Source of the DNA: Riptortus pedestris
Lineage: Eukaryota > Arthropoda > Insecta > Hemiptera > Alydidae
DNA length: 64,000 nt
Assembly: GCA_019009955.1 (NCBI GenBank)
Contig: CM032230.1
Location: 102,887,001 to 102,951,000, forward strand
Direction: 5' to 3'
Made by a program: the position numbers and the translations under genes. The notes beneath the pieces are model-generated. The model searched no databases. It was not told the DNA's origin and saw only the letters and a program-made list of their open reading frames with translations. Below are positions 34,833-46,346 of the stretch, piece by piece (the stretch's first letter is position 1; each line of letters starts with the position of its first letter).

Positions 34833-35687
34833 TTTTTATATCTAATATCATGCTGCAATAGACTTAAAGAGATAAATGATGAAGGAGCTGTTGAATGATA
34901 ACCCTCGTTTGGAAGCTCCTACTTGTAAATACCTTCTGCAAGGAAGGTAATTGCCTTAGCGTAATGAAATAACGCTAGCGGAAATTGAGTAATAGCTAAT
35001 GGAGTGCTCACGTGAGCCAGTTCAAAAAGGTTAGCTACCTCTTTGCTCTCATGCTCTCCTCATTCTCTATTCTCTAGCACATAAGTGTAAGGCTTCCTTA
35101 GCTCGAACATAATTAGCATTTAATACGAAAACCCTACCGATATTGATATTATGATTTATGTCGATGATTGTCAAATGTAAGTCCTTTGAATCGTTGCAAT
35201 CTTCAAACTGTGGCAGCTATAACTTAAGCAAAACAACACATATAGTACGACGATAGTTTAGGTGAGGTTAGGATTATTGGTGGAAATCTACAGGTCACTA
35301 CATTTAGAATTTTGAATACATTCAAAAAAAAAAGTTATATTACTCTTTTCAGAGAATTTGGGATTGTATTATTTTAATGGCAAAGTACGTCAATGGATAT
35401 AGGCTGTTACATAAACGGTTAATAAAGATGGATATTTTTGAGAAATGTTGGTGGTAGAATAATGTATTAGTTTTTGAAGGTTTTATTTATTTAATGCGGC
35501 TCTATTCATAGAGTCATTGGCCTTTCAAAAAAATAATAATTTAGCAACAAAGGGAACAGAGTAAATATTAAAAAAATTACATTATTAAATAAACAAATAA
35601 GCAAAATAATAAGAGAAATTAAAATCAGATGATTTGAAAATAGAAAAAAATAAAATTAAACTTGTGATCCAAAACTCATTATAATAA
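34833..35687. other. No recognised feature
   Basis: No gene or family repeat was recognised. Confidence 0.5.
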
Positions 35688-35790
35688 CGCCACCCTTGCT
35701 AGAAAAGGGTGGTAACCTGTGGATAACCCGTCCAAATTAGCCTTAGCTGCAAAACATGGACGTTAATAAATAATTTAAATTTATTATAAT
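35688..35790 (+). repeat. SINE, 5'-truncated
   Basis: Body from GCCACCCTTGCTAG and AAAAGGGTGGTAACC through CGTCCAAATTAGCCTTAGC and the AATAAATAATTT tail. Confidence 0.85.
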
Positions 35791-35838
35791 AACGAAAACA
35801 GAAAACTTAGATATCGTTCCATATGTCTGTTCTCTTTA

Positions 35839-36010
35839 TTATTTATTTATTAACAACCACTTTTTGGAACTACGGCTAATTGGGACGGGTTACCACCCTT
35901 TTCTAGCCAGGGTGGGACTAAGGATTTTATTTAGTGAATTCCGTAACTAAATAAATTCCTATTTCCTAGGGCGGGAGATTAAAGACAACGCTTTAACTCG
36001 CTTGTTCTCT
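35839..36010 (-). repeat. SINE, partial, inverted relative to its neighbours
   Basis: On the + strand: TTATTTATTAACAACC (tail), CTAATTGGGACGGGTTACC, CACCCTTTTCTAGCCAGG, GTGGGACTAAGG and then the head, decayed, with GGGCGGGAGATTAAAG and CGCTTTAACTCGCTTG. Box B is damaged. Confidence 0.82.
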
Positions 36011-36031
36011 TAAGACATTCTAATATTCTGA

Positions 36032-36258
36032 CGGGCTGAGGTTAGCTATGTTGAGTTAAAACGTTGACCTTAAACTCACATGGTAAACCTTGAGTGGCGA
36101 GTTCAATTTCCGCCCGGGCAATAGGAATTTATTCAGTGACGAACTCATTAAATAAAATCCTTAGTGCCACCCTGGCTAGAAAAGGGTGGTAACCTGTAGA
36201 TAACCCGTCCCAATTAGCCATACTAGCAAAACGTGCACATTAATAACTAATAATAGTA
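36032..36258 (+). repeat. SINE, nearly full length
   Basis: The head is decayed in box A (GGTTAGCTATGTTGAGTTAA) and carries GAGTTCAATTTCCGCCC as box B, followed by GGGCAATAGGAATTTATTC, the hairpin CCACCCTGGCTAG/AAAAGGGTGG and the AATAACTAATAAT tail. Flanks AATATTCTGAC and AGTATTCCGTC may be a worn target-site duplication. Confidence 0.85.
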
Positions 36259-37384
36259 TTCCGTCAACGCTGTCTTTCTTTTTGCTAAGGAATCTTTCTA
36301 GTGTTTGAGGAATTTTCAATTGGGACCTATCACTGATATTAACGTTGGGGTCTGAGTCCAATGTCTGAAACCGTCAGGATGTTATCGTTTTGGCTGAATG
36401 GACACCTTATAGGATATAGCCCCCTTAACAGATACCTAATTATTAGCACAAATGCACAATTCGAATCCTTCCTAGGGAAACCTCTTATTGTATATTACTC
36501 CTGTGTGATGTCTCCAAGGAGGCATTAGCAAATGTCTAATGAACAAACTTTCTCATAATGACATGAAACCGAAATTTTATTGGTTGCAGTAGGGATTGTT
36601 TGTTCGCAGTGTTGACAGCAATGATAATTCATTCAAAGATAAAACTCTTCAAATCCCGCTTTGATGTATTAGTATAGACTTAAAATCACAAATACGCCCA
36701 CATAACATAAGATCGATTACGACCATTAAAAGATATCCATTGAACAGTTGAACTTAAAGAACCTACGATAAAATATGTTGAAAATGTTTGCTTTCTCCGT
36801 CAAGAAATACAAGGCGCGAATACCTTCTGATAAAAGGTCCGTTGACTTCCTGCCCATCCATCTTCCCATTGTCTTCTCAGAGACATATTACTTTTCGTCA
36901 GAGTGCTTGCAAAGTCCCAAGCAATTTCCTTAACAGTAGACACTCTCACCGGAGCAACCATTTCTCTTTATCTAACCCCAAGTTCTGCGTGAAAGGAACT
37001 CGCGCTAATGACACCAAGAAGAAATAAATAAATGTTGACAGAGCGTGTTCTTTTTATGTTACTCTGCGGATTTCATGACAAATGTCCCGTTCTGATATTT
37101 TAAGTTGAACCTGCGAGTTTTGTTTGTAAGTAATTTATTTATTGCGGGGTTCAGAGCGTGGGCCTATCTTGATATCATAGGGACATTAATTTTAAGTTCA
37201 ATGATCTTGTAATTTACGGATTTGATTTCATTTCGTTATAATAATAGTAAAAAATAAATTAAAAAAATATTAATGTTGCCTTCTTCTGACACCTCCCTCA
37301 CTAAGGAACAATTATATTAAGAAAAAATATATTAATTTTAACCTACAACTGCTGCATTCTGCTTATTTTTATTATAGATAAAAA
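36259..37384. other. No recognised gene
   Basis: A 79-codon frame on the + strand at 36788-37027 and a 61-codon frame on the - strand at 36176-36361 (partly SINE) have no recognisable domain. Confidence 0.5.
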
Positions 37385-37849
37385 ATGTTTTTCCCCATTA
37401 CCAAACTCCATATTTAACCGTTCCGCGCAAAAATATAGATTATATCAAACATTGATAGAAATCGGGTCATTGTTTGCAGCAGGAGAGAAAACCGAAAATT
37501 CGTTATGTCTCAGTTATTATGAATCGGATCGAAAAATTGTATATAACAAATTTTATTGCATATATAATTTTGAAAAATACTTGTCCTATGCACTTTTTCT
37601 GAAACAGAAATATTGACCAAGTTATTTGTATTTTTATTAATCAGCTTCAGTAAATCCCTACTCCTAACCATACAGTTTCCCTTGGAGTAATAGGCACAAT
37701 AAACACCTCATATCCGGGTTGGTCTTTCCATTTCTGTTCGTAGGCTTCTTTATAAGGGAGAAATAGGGAATACGTAATAGATGGCGAGTTGAGATCATCA
37801 TGCCACCTACGAACTCGTGTGAAATATCCTTAGTTTACGCAGGCCCTAC
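37385..37849 (+). repeat. HINE-like element, upstream member of a tandem pair
   Basis: Diverged subfamily: AAACTCCATATTTAACCG, TCAGTTATTATGAATCGG, ATCGAAAAATTGTATATAAC, GATGGCGAGTTGAGATCATC and a 3' end TCCTTAGTTTACGCAGGC then CCTAC. Only six T separate it from the next copy. The 5' end is missing or unrecognisable. Confidence 0.78.
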
Positions 37850-37855
37850 TTTTTT

Positions 37856-38436
37856 AGCAGATTTTCCTTAGGATCTGCTATTGAGTTTGTATTCATGATA
37901 GGATTTTGAAAATATTTCTTCCAATGTCCATCGATCCAACCCAGGAGATGACGAAAATGAGCTCCGTTCAAAATTTTATTTATATATTTGTCTGTAAACT
38001 CTCTAGCGGTCGCAATTTTGGTTTGATCGTTGCCAAACTCAATATTTAAACGTTTTATGTAAAAATGAAGATCTAATTCGTTAACGTCTAAAATCCGACC
38101 AGTGGGAGGGGGAATTCCCAAAATTCTTAATATCTCCGTTATTATGCGTCGTATCGAACAATTGTGTAGAACCACTCTTATTGCAAATGCAATGTTCTAT
38201 AAAATGTTGTTATGTACATTTTTGCGTTATCTTAATTATAAACCGAGATGTTTGCATTTTTTAGTTTTCGGCCTTCAGTAAACACCCTCTCCTATTCATG
38301 TCATATTAACAATAAGCTGTTATAATATGAAGCACATTATTTGCCAAATACCAAATATCTTTTTCATTGAACGTTTTGAGATAAATGCGAATACGTGGGA
38401 AATTTGCTTAGTTAACGCAGCCCCTACGTGATGGAC
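37856..38436 (+). repeat. HINE-like element, downstream member of a tandem pair
   Basis: Starts AGCAGATTTTCCTTAGGATC, in which the palindrome extends outward (GCAGAT/ATCTGC). It continues through ACTCTCTAGCGGTCGCAAT and AATATCTCCGTTATTATGCG to the 3' end GGGAAATTTGCTTAG, CGCAGCCCCTACG, TGATGGAC. This is the clearest 5' terminus in the window. The antisense frame at 37846-38175 is internal to the repeat. Confidence 0.88.
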
Positions 38437-39995
38437 TTATCCCTTAATGAACCCTGATTTTCAGGTATTCTCCTCCAGAGTGCAGTCTTAAAATAATTTT
38501 GGACTATATCTGGTTGTTAGGGTAGGTCACTCCATTGTGCTCGGTGCCTATAAAGAGAACATCTCAACCATCCCTTTAGATGTTTCACAAAAGAGCTAGA
38601 GTGGAATCCAGATGGCCTACACTAGGACAACTAATTACTAGGTTATCCCGGGAGGAAGGGAGTGTTAGCGCTGCTTGACGTATTGATAGAAACTGGCAAA
38701 GACAGGATATTGACTGGCCGCGCGAAGGGGGGGAAGGTCTCCCCGTTCTCACGCCCCCCCCCTTTGTGGGGCTCCTCCCCTCTCTCCCGTTATCCAACTT
38801 ACCAAACAACGGGGTATCTTTTGTCTTAACATTACCGTCGAACTTTACAGAGACCACTATCGGATCCGGTTATGCGCTTGCATGAGCAAGTTTCGCTCGT
38901 TCTTTATGATCCTTTCTAGAGAGGTCAGGTCTGGTCTCCTTAAGCAATGCAGTGCCTATCTCGAAATTCATCTTGCAATTCTAACTACTTACAATCGTCT
39001 ATAAGTGCTTTGGCTTGGAGCCTTTGGGTAGTGCTCTCCGAAAAATATTCACTCCGCTGCGGAGTTTCCGCAGCAGCACCGCACTCAAGTGTTCAAACTT
39101 TTATGATAAGAAAATAATTTTCATTCTTATTTAGTACTGGGAGAAATTTTATTAATATGCCCACCACAGTCCTTATTTGTGTCCCTGTTTGAGGCTTAAT
39201 CATGGTCGATATTTTATGTATTATTTCTATTATAATGTTCTATCGTATGTTTGTTTTCTATTAGATGTTTTACTGAAGGAGTATGCCACCTTCGCATGAG
39301 CCCATGGGGCAGAAGTCTTAACCTTAAATCTCGAAGTGTTACCCACCAGAGACGTCCGGGTTCAGGCCGGTTTAGCTCTGCGTCAGGTTGACAGTAGGCC
39401 TAATCAGCAAGCAAAACCTCTTACCCATAATCTAACAATGTCATTACATAGTTATCAGAGTACCATTGAAAAGCAATGGAAAGAAAAGGGTTGAGATAAA
39501 CAAGCCGAGAAGTGAAAGGAGAAACTGGATTGCTTGCAGAATATCTTTCTTCTGGAGGGTCAGACTATCAACTTGCTGTATCACTGATTGAATGTGACGG
39601 ACTTTGTTCAGACGAACAGGAATTCAGGAAGGAAATCGCTCATGCAAGAGATGCAATTGACGATGAAAACGTGTGGACAGAAACATTACCGCAAAAAGAA
39701 AAAGCACTTGCGACAGCTGGGAGAAAACAGGTGTCAAAGAAATAGGAGTATTTTTGATCTGCTCTTGAGTCTAATCTCTCTTCTGTCAAATCAGCGTGTT
39801 CTCTGAAAGAAAAATTGTAGTGAAAGTCATTGTGATTCAAAACTTGATATTATTGAACATTTCGAAAAAAGAGAACTTCAGGTAAAGAAGTGCCATTGAA
39901 CTGAAATTGGGACCCACAAGTTACTATGTTCGATAGGTCTCTTAGATCTTAGACAAACGTTATCATGGTATCAACCCCCGCCCAGAGTAAATTTT
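38437..39995. other. No recognised gene
   Basis: A GC-rich patch with C/G runs lies at 38710-38790. A 77-codon + frame (39512-39745) starts MKGETGLLAEYLSSGG and has balanced, hydrophilic composition. It could be a fragment of an old coding sequence, but no domain was recognised and it lacks clear splice borders. Confidence 0.45.
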
Positions 39996-40022
39996 AGCAG
40001 ATTTCACCTTTTAAAGGAAATC
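39996..40022 (+). repeat. HINE-like solo 5' end
   Basis: TTTT directly followed by AGCAGATTTCACCTTTTAAA and GGAAATC, the 5' palindrome end with small changes, without the rest of the element. Confidence 0.5.
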
Positions 40023-42554
40023 GGGAAAATAAGCTGCCCCTATTTGAGGGTAGTTGGGAATTTTATCAATTTGGTATGATTACTTGAAGTATTTAATTTA
40101 TTCTTATTATTCTTGATTGCAGATTGGCTGCTAATGAGCAGTTTAGTGCAATATTTATTTGAATATAAATTGAAACTGACCATTCTTATAGATTTCTTTC
40201 ACGCCTAGTCCACATTCTTGAAGATATTTGATTGTTGATTCAGAAAGAATTCCTCTTGATCCAAGCGGCAGATCTGTCTCGACCGAGATTACGATTATAT
40301 ATTTCTCTTGAAAGTATGAACTATCGTACTGATAATGGTTTTTCTTTCTTTTTTTTTCTAATTTCCCTATTTTGCTTTCTCTATGCTTACCCCAATTAGG
40401 ACGGTTCATCTATTTTTATTTTCTTCTCATTGAATGACAATTACAACCAGCCTCTTCATATGTTTCTCACTCATACCTTATGATAACGACAAGTACGCAA
40501 CTGACGTCCCATCGGCAGGATCCTAGAACATGGGGAGGGTGTCGGTCTTCCTATAATGATGAATTGCTCCCAAGTTTATTTATTGGTACTATGTTGGTTT
40601 TCATCTTTATTGAAGATGGGATACCTTTGACATACATTCATGAATTAGAGAGTTTCCACTCATTCGCCAAACGTCTTGTCGCCTTTCCCTTTAACTGGTA
40701 GAGAGTTTCACTAGTGAAGGATTTATGGCGCAATTCTTGTCATAAGCTCTTGTCAGTGTGGTTTGCACTTTCCTCTGCATGTACGTTGAGTGCTGACAAG
40801 CATTCTGCCTTTTTACAGTTAATGTTTCTGGTTCAGTGCACAAATGATTTGCAGTCAACCTTGTGATTGATGTGTTGTGTTTTTTCTACATTTTATTATA
40901 ATGTCAGCAATCAGGTCCTGGATGCTCGTTAGGTTCAAAAGCCTTAATGTTTATCCTCTATTCCTCCTTAAACTTCCCTTTTAGCTCTTTCTTCTAGCAT
41001 TTTCATTACAAACTCCGAGATGGGAATAACTCTGAGGATGTTTTATTTTCCCTTGTCCCCGTTCTTCGAGATTTTTAGTATTGCTCACATTTCTTTTAAC
41101 AAAAAAACCCTTTTGAGAAATGTTAAGCCTTGAATGATTACATTTCGTTATTATAAATAAAATAAACCTGAAATCCTAAGATAGTTCCAGGTCTTAAATA
41201 CCTGTTCTGCATATTACTTAGTTTGTTCTTCCACGACACTAGAGCAGTTCTCATGGACTTTAAATTAGCTGAAGATACCAGTTTCCACGGGAACAAATTT
41301 ACAAAAACGAGTCAAAGTGTTCAATGTTTTTCTGAATTCTGGAAGAAAACCATTCGTCAGGTTGAAACTATATTATTCATGTCTCATGAATTAAATTCAA
41401 ATTTCTTGGATGTCACATTTCTCTTTCTAAGAAAATCTGAATCATGCATGTGGCAGTATGAATTTCCATCAAATTGTTTGTAAATGGCATTCCCAGAAAT
41501 GCACGAATTTTTGGTGTCATTTCCAGGTGTTGAGTCTATCTTTGAAGTTAACTATCGTTTTTATTCACTTTTAAAATTGTATAAAAAGTATTACAAGATT
41601 CTAGAAAAAAAAACGTTTCTGTTTTCTTATACATTTATTTTTTTAAATTGAAGTCTAAATAGTCTTTAATTATTGAGGGTGTTTAAACGATCAAATAGTA
41701 TCCGGAAGAATACTAAAAGACTTTAATTAATATTATTAAATACTAAAATTACAAATATATTAATGTTATAACAACAAGTATTAAATTGGTGCTATTATAT
41801 TAAAGTTTTGACATTTCTATATATTCACAGATAGGAACAGGATTGAATCCTTTATTATGGTTAACTATTTTGAATCTGAATTGAATATCCATAGGCATTC
41901 ATAGTGTTTGCCAATTCAACCAAGTAAGGTGCCAGAATGTTACGAGTTGCTGAAAATCGAAATGTAAAATTCCTCCATCCAGTTATACTATCTATAAAAA
42001 TCAGTATACTATTTTCCTAACCTCTATGTATTCTTCAAGTGTTATGTCTAAATGTCAAGTTTGGTTAATCGATCCCGAGGAGATTGAGTGGGTCTTTACA
42101 ATCTTTTTTTTATGGCCGCTTATCTAGCTCAGGAGTGGTAGCTATTTCGGGCGGAACTGCTGACTATAGGCTCGTAAATGCTGACTTGATATTCTCGTTT
42201 CATTGAGGTTTCCCCACACTTCGTTACCTGAGTTTGTTTTGAGTGCTTGTAGTGTTTGCCTGCTTTCCATTGTGAAGTCAGGTGCCTACCTGAGTACCCT
42301 GGGGACCTGGACACAGGTTGAGAGGGAAGCTATGATTACTCCATTAACAACTAATTCATGCAGACATGCCCTCATTCATAGTAGTCTAGATAAGTACATT
42401 CATGTTTCTGTGTCTTTGTAGACCTTATACCAGAATATTCTAGTTCTAAGATGGTTTTAAAAATTTCAAAAATTAAAAATTATAGTGAATAAACGTAAAA
42501 TACAATATGATTTTTAATTTAATTATTACTTATATGTCCATCTGTGAATTTCTT
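40023..42554. other. No recognised gene
   Basis: Several 60-90 codon frames (40155-40409 -, 40480-40701 +, 41223-41483 +) show no recognisable domain or splice context. A T-rich tract lies at 40345-40362. Confidence 0.5.
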
Positions 42555-42651
42555 GACTCAGGTTAATCAGAAAAACTTATTTGTGGCTCCTCACAATTTA
42601 TCCAATAAATTGTGAGGAGCCACATAAAAGTGTTTCTGATTAACCTGATTC
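42555..42651. repeat. 47-bp inverted repeat with a 3-base loop
   Basis: The left arm 42555-42601 includes GGTTAATCAGAAAAACTT and GTGGCTCCTCACAATTTAT. The right arm 42605-42651 is its reverse complement with about five mismatches. The loop is CCA (42602-42604). The inner 20 bases pair perfectly (TGTGGCTCCTCACAATTTAT). It could be a snap-back repeat, a cruciform-forming sequence or a hairpin RNA; the loop is short for a typical microRNA precursor. Confidence 0.92.
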
Positions 42652-43679
42652 ATCACCCTCACCACCAGCTGAAAATAAAAATGATTTCTTGTCTGTCTGT
42701 TTCCTAGTGGTTTTAGTTATTGACAAATATTATATCCAGAGTTCATGGGTGATTGAAAGTGGCTTTCGCACTCGTTTACTATACTAGAGGTTTATTATTT
42801 ACTATTTTTTACCTATGTACGCCCCGATCCTAGTCGTCTCAGCGTTTAAAAGTGAGTTAGCCTGTGACCTATATTTTCTATTCCTCAATAAATCTTTCTG
42901 AAATCTCCAGTGAACTGCCTCTTACTCAACGGAACACAAGATTCCGTGTTTTCATTTCCCCTTTCGTATATTTTTTCTATTTGCCACCTGGTTATTTTAT
43001 TTTAATTATAACGTACATTAGTGGCCCTCTCAAAATAAGTATGTTCCTTATTTCATTCTCATAATCTTCACCAACTTAAGCGCTTTCTATAATATTTAAA
43101 ATGCATTAATTAACGAATAGAATAATGCCATCATTATTCTGAGAGCGACTTAGATAAACTCTCAACACATGAAATTGATCTTCGATCATCTCTCGATTGA
43201 CAAGAGAAGGAATAATTTGTACACGTCTCAGTATTAAAGTAAAGATAACACACTCTTACTTATGGCCAGAATGAATATATACGCGCGTGAAGTTGAATGC
43301 TTTTCCCTTAAAACTTTTATAAACCTTGAAGCCCTATTAATTTTAGTTTATTTCCTTTTGCCTTCCTACCTTCGTTTATGTAAGATATTTACTTATACTT
43401 TACTTAAAAGATTATTTTTAGCATTTGTCAATAATTATTCTTGCTCAAAGAAGAATCGCTATTGTAGTGACTTCTTTAGCACATAATGTACGTCCTAATC
43501 TAGAATTATTCAGCAGTCGACTTAAAACTAAACATATTTCAACAGGTGCCTATGACACAACTCCTGCGTGTTGGACTCGTCAAAAAAACAATTATGTTAT
43601 AATCTCTCCTTGCACTTCTGTCATAGGCTTAATACATTCTGTGTTAGGCAGTAGTTTTTTGGGTTCTAGGTTACAATTT
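42652..43679. other. No recognised feature
   Basis: Open frames at 42864-43064, 43262-43486 and 43425-43685 are hydrophobic or low-information and unsupported. Confidence 0.5.
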
Positions 43680-43850
43680 TTCTAGAGTGGCGAGTTCAAT
43701 TCTCGCCTGGGCAAAGGAAATTATTTAGTGACGAAATTCATTAAATAACATCCTAAGTCCCACCCTGGCTAGAAGAGGATGGTAACCTATAGATACCTCG
43801 TCCCAATTAGCTTTAATGGCAAAAAGTGGACGTTAATAAATAATAATAGT
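43680..43850 (+). repeat. SINE, lacking the 5' part of the head
   Basis: Begins within the tRNA-like head at GAGTGGCGAGTTCAATTCTC (box B) and continues through CCCACCCTGGCTAGAAGAGG, CCTCGTCCCAATTAGC and the AATAATAATAG tail. Box A is missing. Confidence 0.87.
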
Positions 43851-44461
43851 ACATTTTGAGACCAATATTACCAGACTAATAGTCTTCTAGTCTTATTTCT
43901 TTATTAAGCGTTTGTGTAATGTAACTCTAAATATTACTTACTAGTGCCAGAACTCTCATGGCTAAATCAAACATATAGTGTCATAGTAGTTTTCAAATCT
44001 ACCTGGCTTGCTTTAACTTAGCTGTAGCCCACATTTCTTTTTGTTACTTCTCATATCCATGTTAAGTCTCTTCTCCTCAAATCATGATATGCCGCTCATC
44101 TGAATAAAAGCACTTCTCCTTGATAGCAGCGTTGGAAACTGTTTGGATTCCACCATGGATTCACCGAAATGAATGCAGCCAACTTGTTATGTTGTGGAAA
44201 TCTCACTGCTAATGGTATCCTTATTTTCTCCTGTTCCTTTGTAGTGTATTCTGTTATTATTATTTTTCTCTGAGATCTCATCAACAATTAAGAATAAAAA
44301 CAGTGTGGTAGAATTTTCGGGGGGGGGGGCTGAGTGCTAAGGCAGAAGTGATGAAGGGAATAAACCTCAGTTACGACCAACAAAATCCCTTACAACAGAT
44401 TGCTCCATTCATTCTCTGCTCTTCTCTGGAAACTCTGGCTGATATAAAGGTGCAATGCCTT

Positions 44462-44463
<2 letters not shown>

Positions 44464-44542
<79 letters not shown>

Positions 44543-44568
44543 TAGATAGATAGATAGATAGACAGACA
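44464..44568. repeat. Compound microsatellite (CT)n(TA)n(GATA)n
   Basis: About 17 CT units, then about 22 TA units, then about five GATA units and two GACA units, directly before the core of a HINE-like copy. It occupies the position of the AT-rich zone in other copies, so it probably grew from that zone. Confidence 0.95.
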
Positions 44569-45031
44569 TGTAGGGGGGTTTAGAGAGGGGAATTTCGAAA
44601 ATTCATAACATCTCCGTTATTATGAGTCAGATTGAAAATTTGTATTGAATCAATCTTATTGCAAATGTCATGTTGTATAAATGTTCTTATGTGCGTTTTT
44701 TCATTAACTTGAATATTAACTGAGTACTCAACCATCAGCCAATGACGACGGTCTCCACCGAGAGGTATGACAATAATATCATTTATATTGGCGGTTCTAA
44801 CCCTTTATTTGAATTAACTGAGATATTTGCATTTTTTTTATTTTCGGCCTCCAGTAAACCTCCACTACTACTTAAGACATATTAAAAATAAGCTGTTATA
44901 TTATGAAACACATCATTTGAAGCCTAAATACCAAATATTGTTCTCATTGAACTTTTACGTTTTGAGATAAATGCAAATACATTACGCACGTTGGAAATCT
45001 GCTTAGTTAACGCAGCTCCTGCGTGGCGGAC
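44569..45031 (+). repeat. HINE-like element carrying an 88-bp insertion
   Basis: The core starts at GGGGGGTTTAGAGAGGGG and runs to the 3' end GGAAATCTGCTTAGTTAACG, CAGCTCCTGCG, TGGCGGAC, then TTTTT. At 44725-44812 the expected AATATTAACTGAGATATTTG is interrupted by 88 foreign bases flanked by ATTAACTGAG on both sides (44715-44724 and 44813-44822). Removing the insertion and one repeat restores the family sequence. Confidence 0.88.
44725..44812 (+). mobile_element. 88-bp retroposed tail with 10-bp target duplication
   Basis: The insertion, from TACTCAACCATCAGCC to AACCCTTTATTTGA, matches 51966-52053 in the same order (ACGACGGTCT, ATATGACAATA, ATTTATA, TGGCGGTT, AACCCTTTATTTGA). The 10-base direct repeat ATTAACTGAG is a perfect target-site duplication. 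A short 5'-truncated 3' tail with a duplication points to target-primed reverse transcription, probably by the Penelope-like element represented at 51815-52053. Confidence 0.82.
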
Positions 45032-45424
45032 TTTTTATTACTTTTACTTGGAACTCTCTTACTTATATTGTCCGTGGGTCGTAAATATTTAGCCCAATAC
45101 TTTCCGTTATGCTCTCTTGTCATGGAAATAGGTAGCTTGTTCATGCTTACTGTACCTATTCCGTCTTACTCTAACTTTAATTACCTTTCTTGCCTTTCAT
45201 TCACTACTCTCTAAAAGAGAAGTTTGCGTGTACACAAACTTGATAGTAGAAGAGTTTCGTGATAAATTTGTATGCAAATAACCAGGTGGTCATAGCCTGA
45301 ATGAGGTGCGGAATTAACAAGTGTTTCATGTGGGAAGGTTTACATTATAAATTTCTCGTAGTATTTTCTATTCTGCATTTTATATACAACCTTCATGCAA
45401 ATTTAATTTCTAAAAGTTCTTTTT
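45032..45424. other. No recognised feature
   Basis: Spacer between two HINE-like copies; the open frame at 45023-45214 runs out of the preceding copy and is unsupported. Confidence 0.5.
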
Positions 45425-45680
45425 GGATATTTCCGTTACCATGAGTCGGATCGAAAAATCATATATACCCAATCTCGTTGTAAATTAAATTTTATTTAAA
45501 TGTTGTTCCATATAATTTTTCCTATCTTGTATATTAACCGAGATTTTTGCATATTTTAATTAACAGTCTTTGGTAAAGCCCCACTTTTAGCAGTTCGGCT
45601 GATGTCGGCTATAATCGTGATCCGCCGTAAGCTAGTTCAGCCGTTTCCGTAACTGTTCGGGTCTCATAAAATTGGTTTAG
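45425..45680 (+). repeat. HINE-like element, left part interrupted by hAT
   Basis: Core from ATATTTCCGTTACCATGAG and TCGGATCGAAAAATC through TTAACCGAGATTTTTGC to the variant block GCTAGTTCAGCCGTTTCC and CTGTTCGGGTCTC. The copy is then interrupted and its 3' end reappears at 46275. Confidence 0.82.
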
Positions 45681-46270
45681 AGCATATTTGGGCAACCTCC
45701 AGCCCGCGGTAAGGTTTGTTCCGGCCCTCGAGACATTTTGAAAAACCCAATTAAACAAAAATATTACACTATTTACTCCAAATGAGGAGAGATTTTTGCA
45801 TTTAGCAGGACTTATCTATGCGAACAGTTTTTTTTCAATAATGAAAGTTAATAAATCAAAACATCGTACAAGGCTGACTGACGATAACTTGGAAAATTCT
45901 TTTCGTGTTTGTATCAGTGGAATTAGTCCAAACATCGATGGATTAGTTTCCCAAATTCAAGCTCAAGTGTCGCATTGATTTCGGTGTCGCTATTTCACTT
46001 TCGTTGTTTATAATAATTACAAATTTTAAGATTTAATTATAATGTTGTACCTATTTTTTTTCATTTCATTTTGTTATTTTAATAAATTGTAGTGTAATTA
46101 CATTGTCGTATAATTTCATGTCTGATATCTATCGTTAAAAATTATGAACACTACTTTAAAATGCACTACTTCTAAAAGCGGCCCACGAACGTATTTATAC
46201 ACTCAAGTTTGGCCCAGAACATGCCAAATGCTGCCCGCCCATACCTGGTATAGAGACTCGTTACTACTGC
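45681..46270 (+). mobile_element. hAT transposon deletion derivative (GTF2IRD2-like), copy 2
   Basis: The coding remnant at 45796-45978 translates as HLAGLIYANSFFSIMKVNK, then SKHRTRLTDDNLENSF, then ISPNIDGLVSQIQAQVSH and a stop. This is the C-terminal dimerisation region of GTF2IRD2/ZBED-type hAT transposases, where RLTD-L is the most conserved piece. The DDE catalytic region and zinc finger are absent, so the copy cannot move by itself. The 5' side starts near TTGGGCAACCTCCAGCCCGC and runs into ACATTTTGAAAAACCC. The 3' side shares over 200 bases with copy 1 (GTTGTACCTATTTT, GATATCTATCGTTAAAAATT). It sits inside a HINE-like copy. Exact termini and the 8-bp duplication typical of hAT could not be fixed. 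Confidence 0.8.
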
Positions 46271-46346
46271 TGTTACTAGTATGCAGATTTCTCTATTGTA
46301 AAACTTGGGAAATCTGCATAGTGTACGCAGCCCCAGCGTGACGGAC
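46271..46346 (+). repeat. HINE-like element, 3' end beyond the hAT insertion
   Basis: ATGCAGATTTCTCTATTG, TAAAACTTGGGAAATCTGC and the terminal CGCAGCCCCAGCGTGACGG, ending AC before TTTTTT. It belongs with 45425-45680 as one copy. Confidence 0.82.

Noticed and set aside
37846..38175. 109-codon antisense frame
   Set aside because: Entirely inside a HINE-like copy and it crosses the tandem junction.
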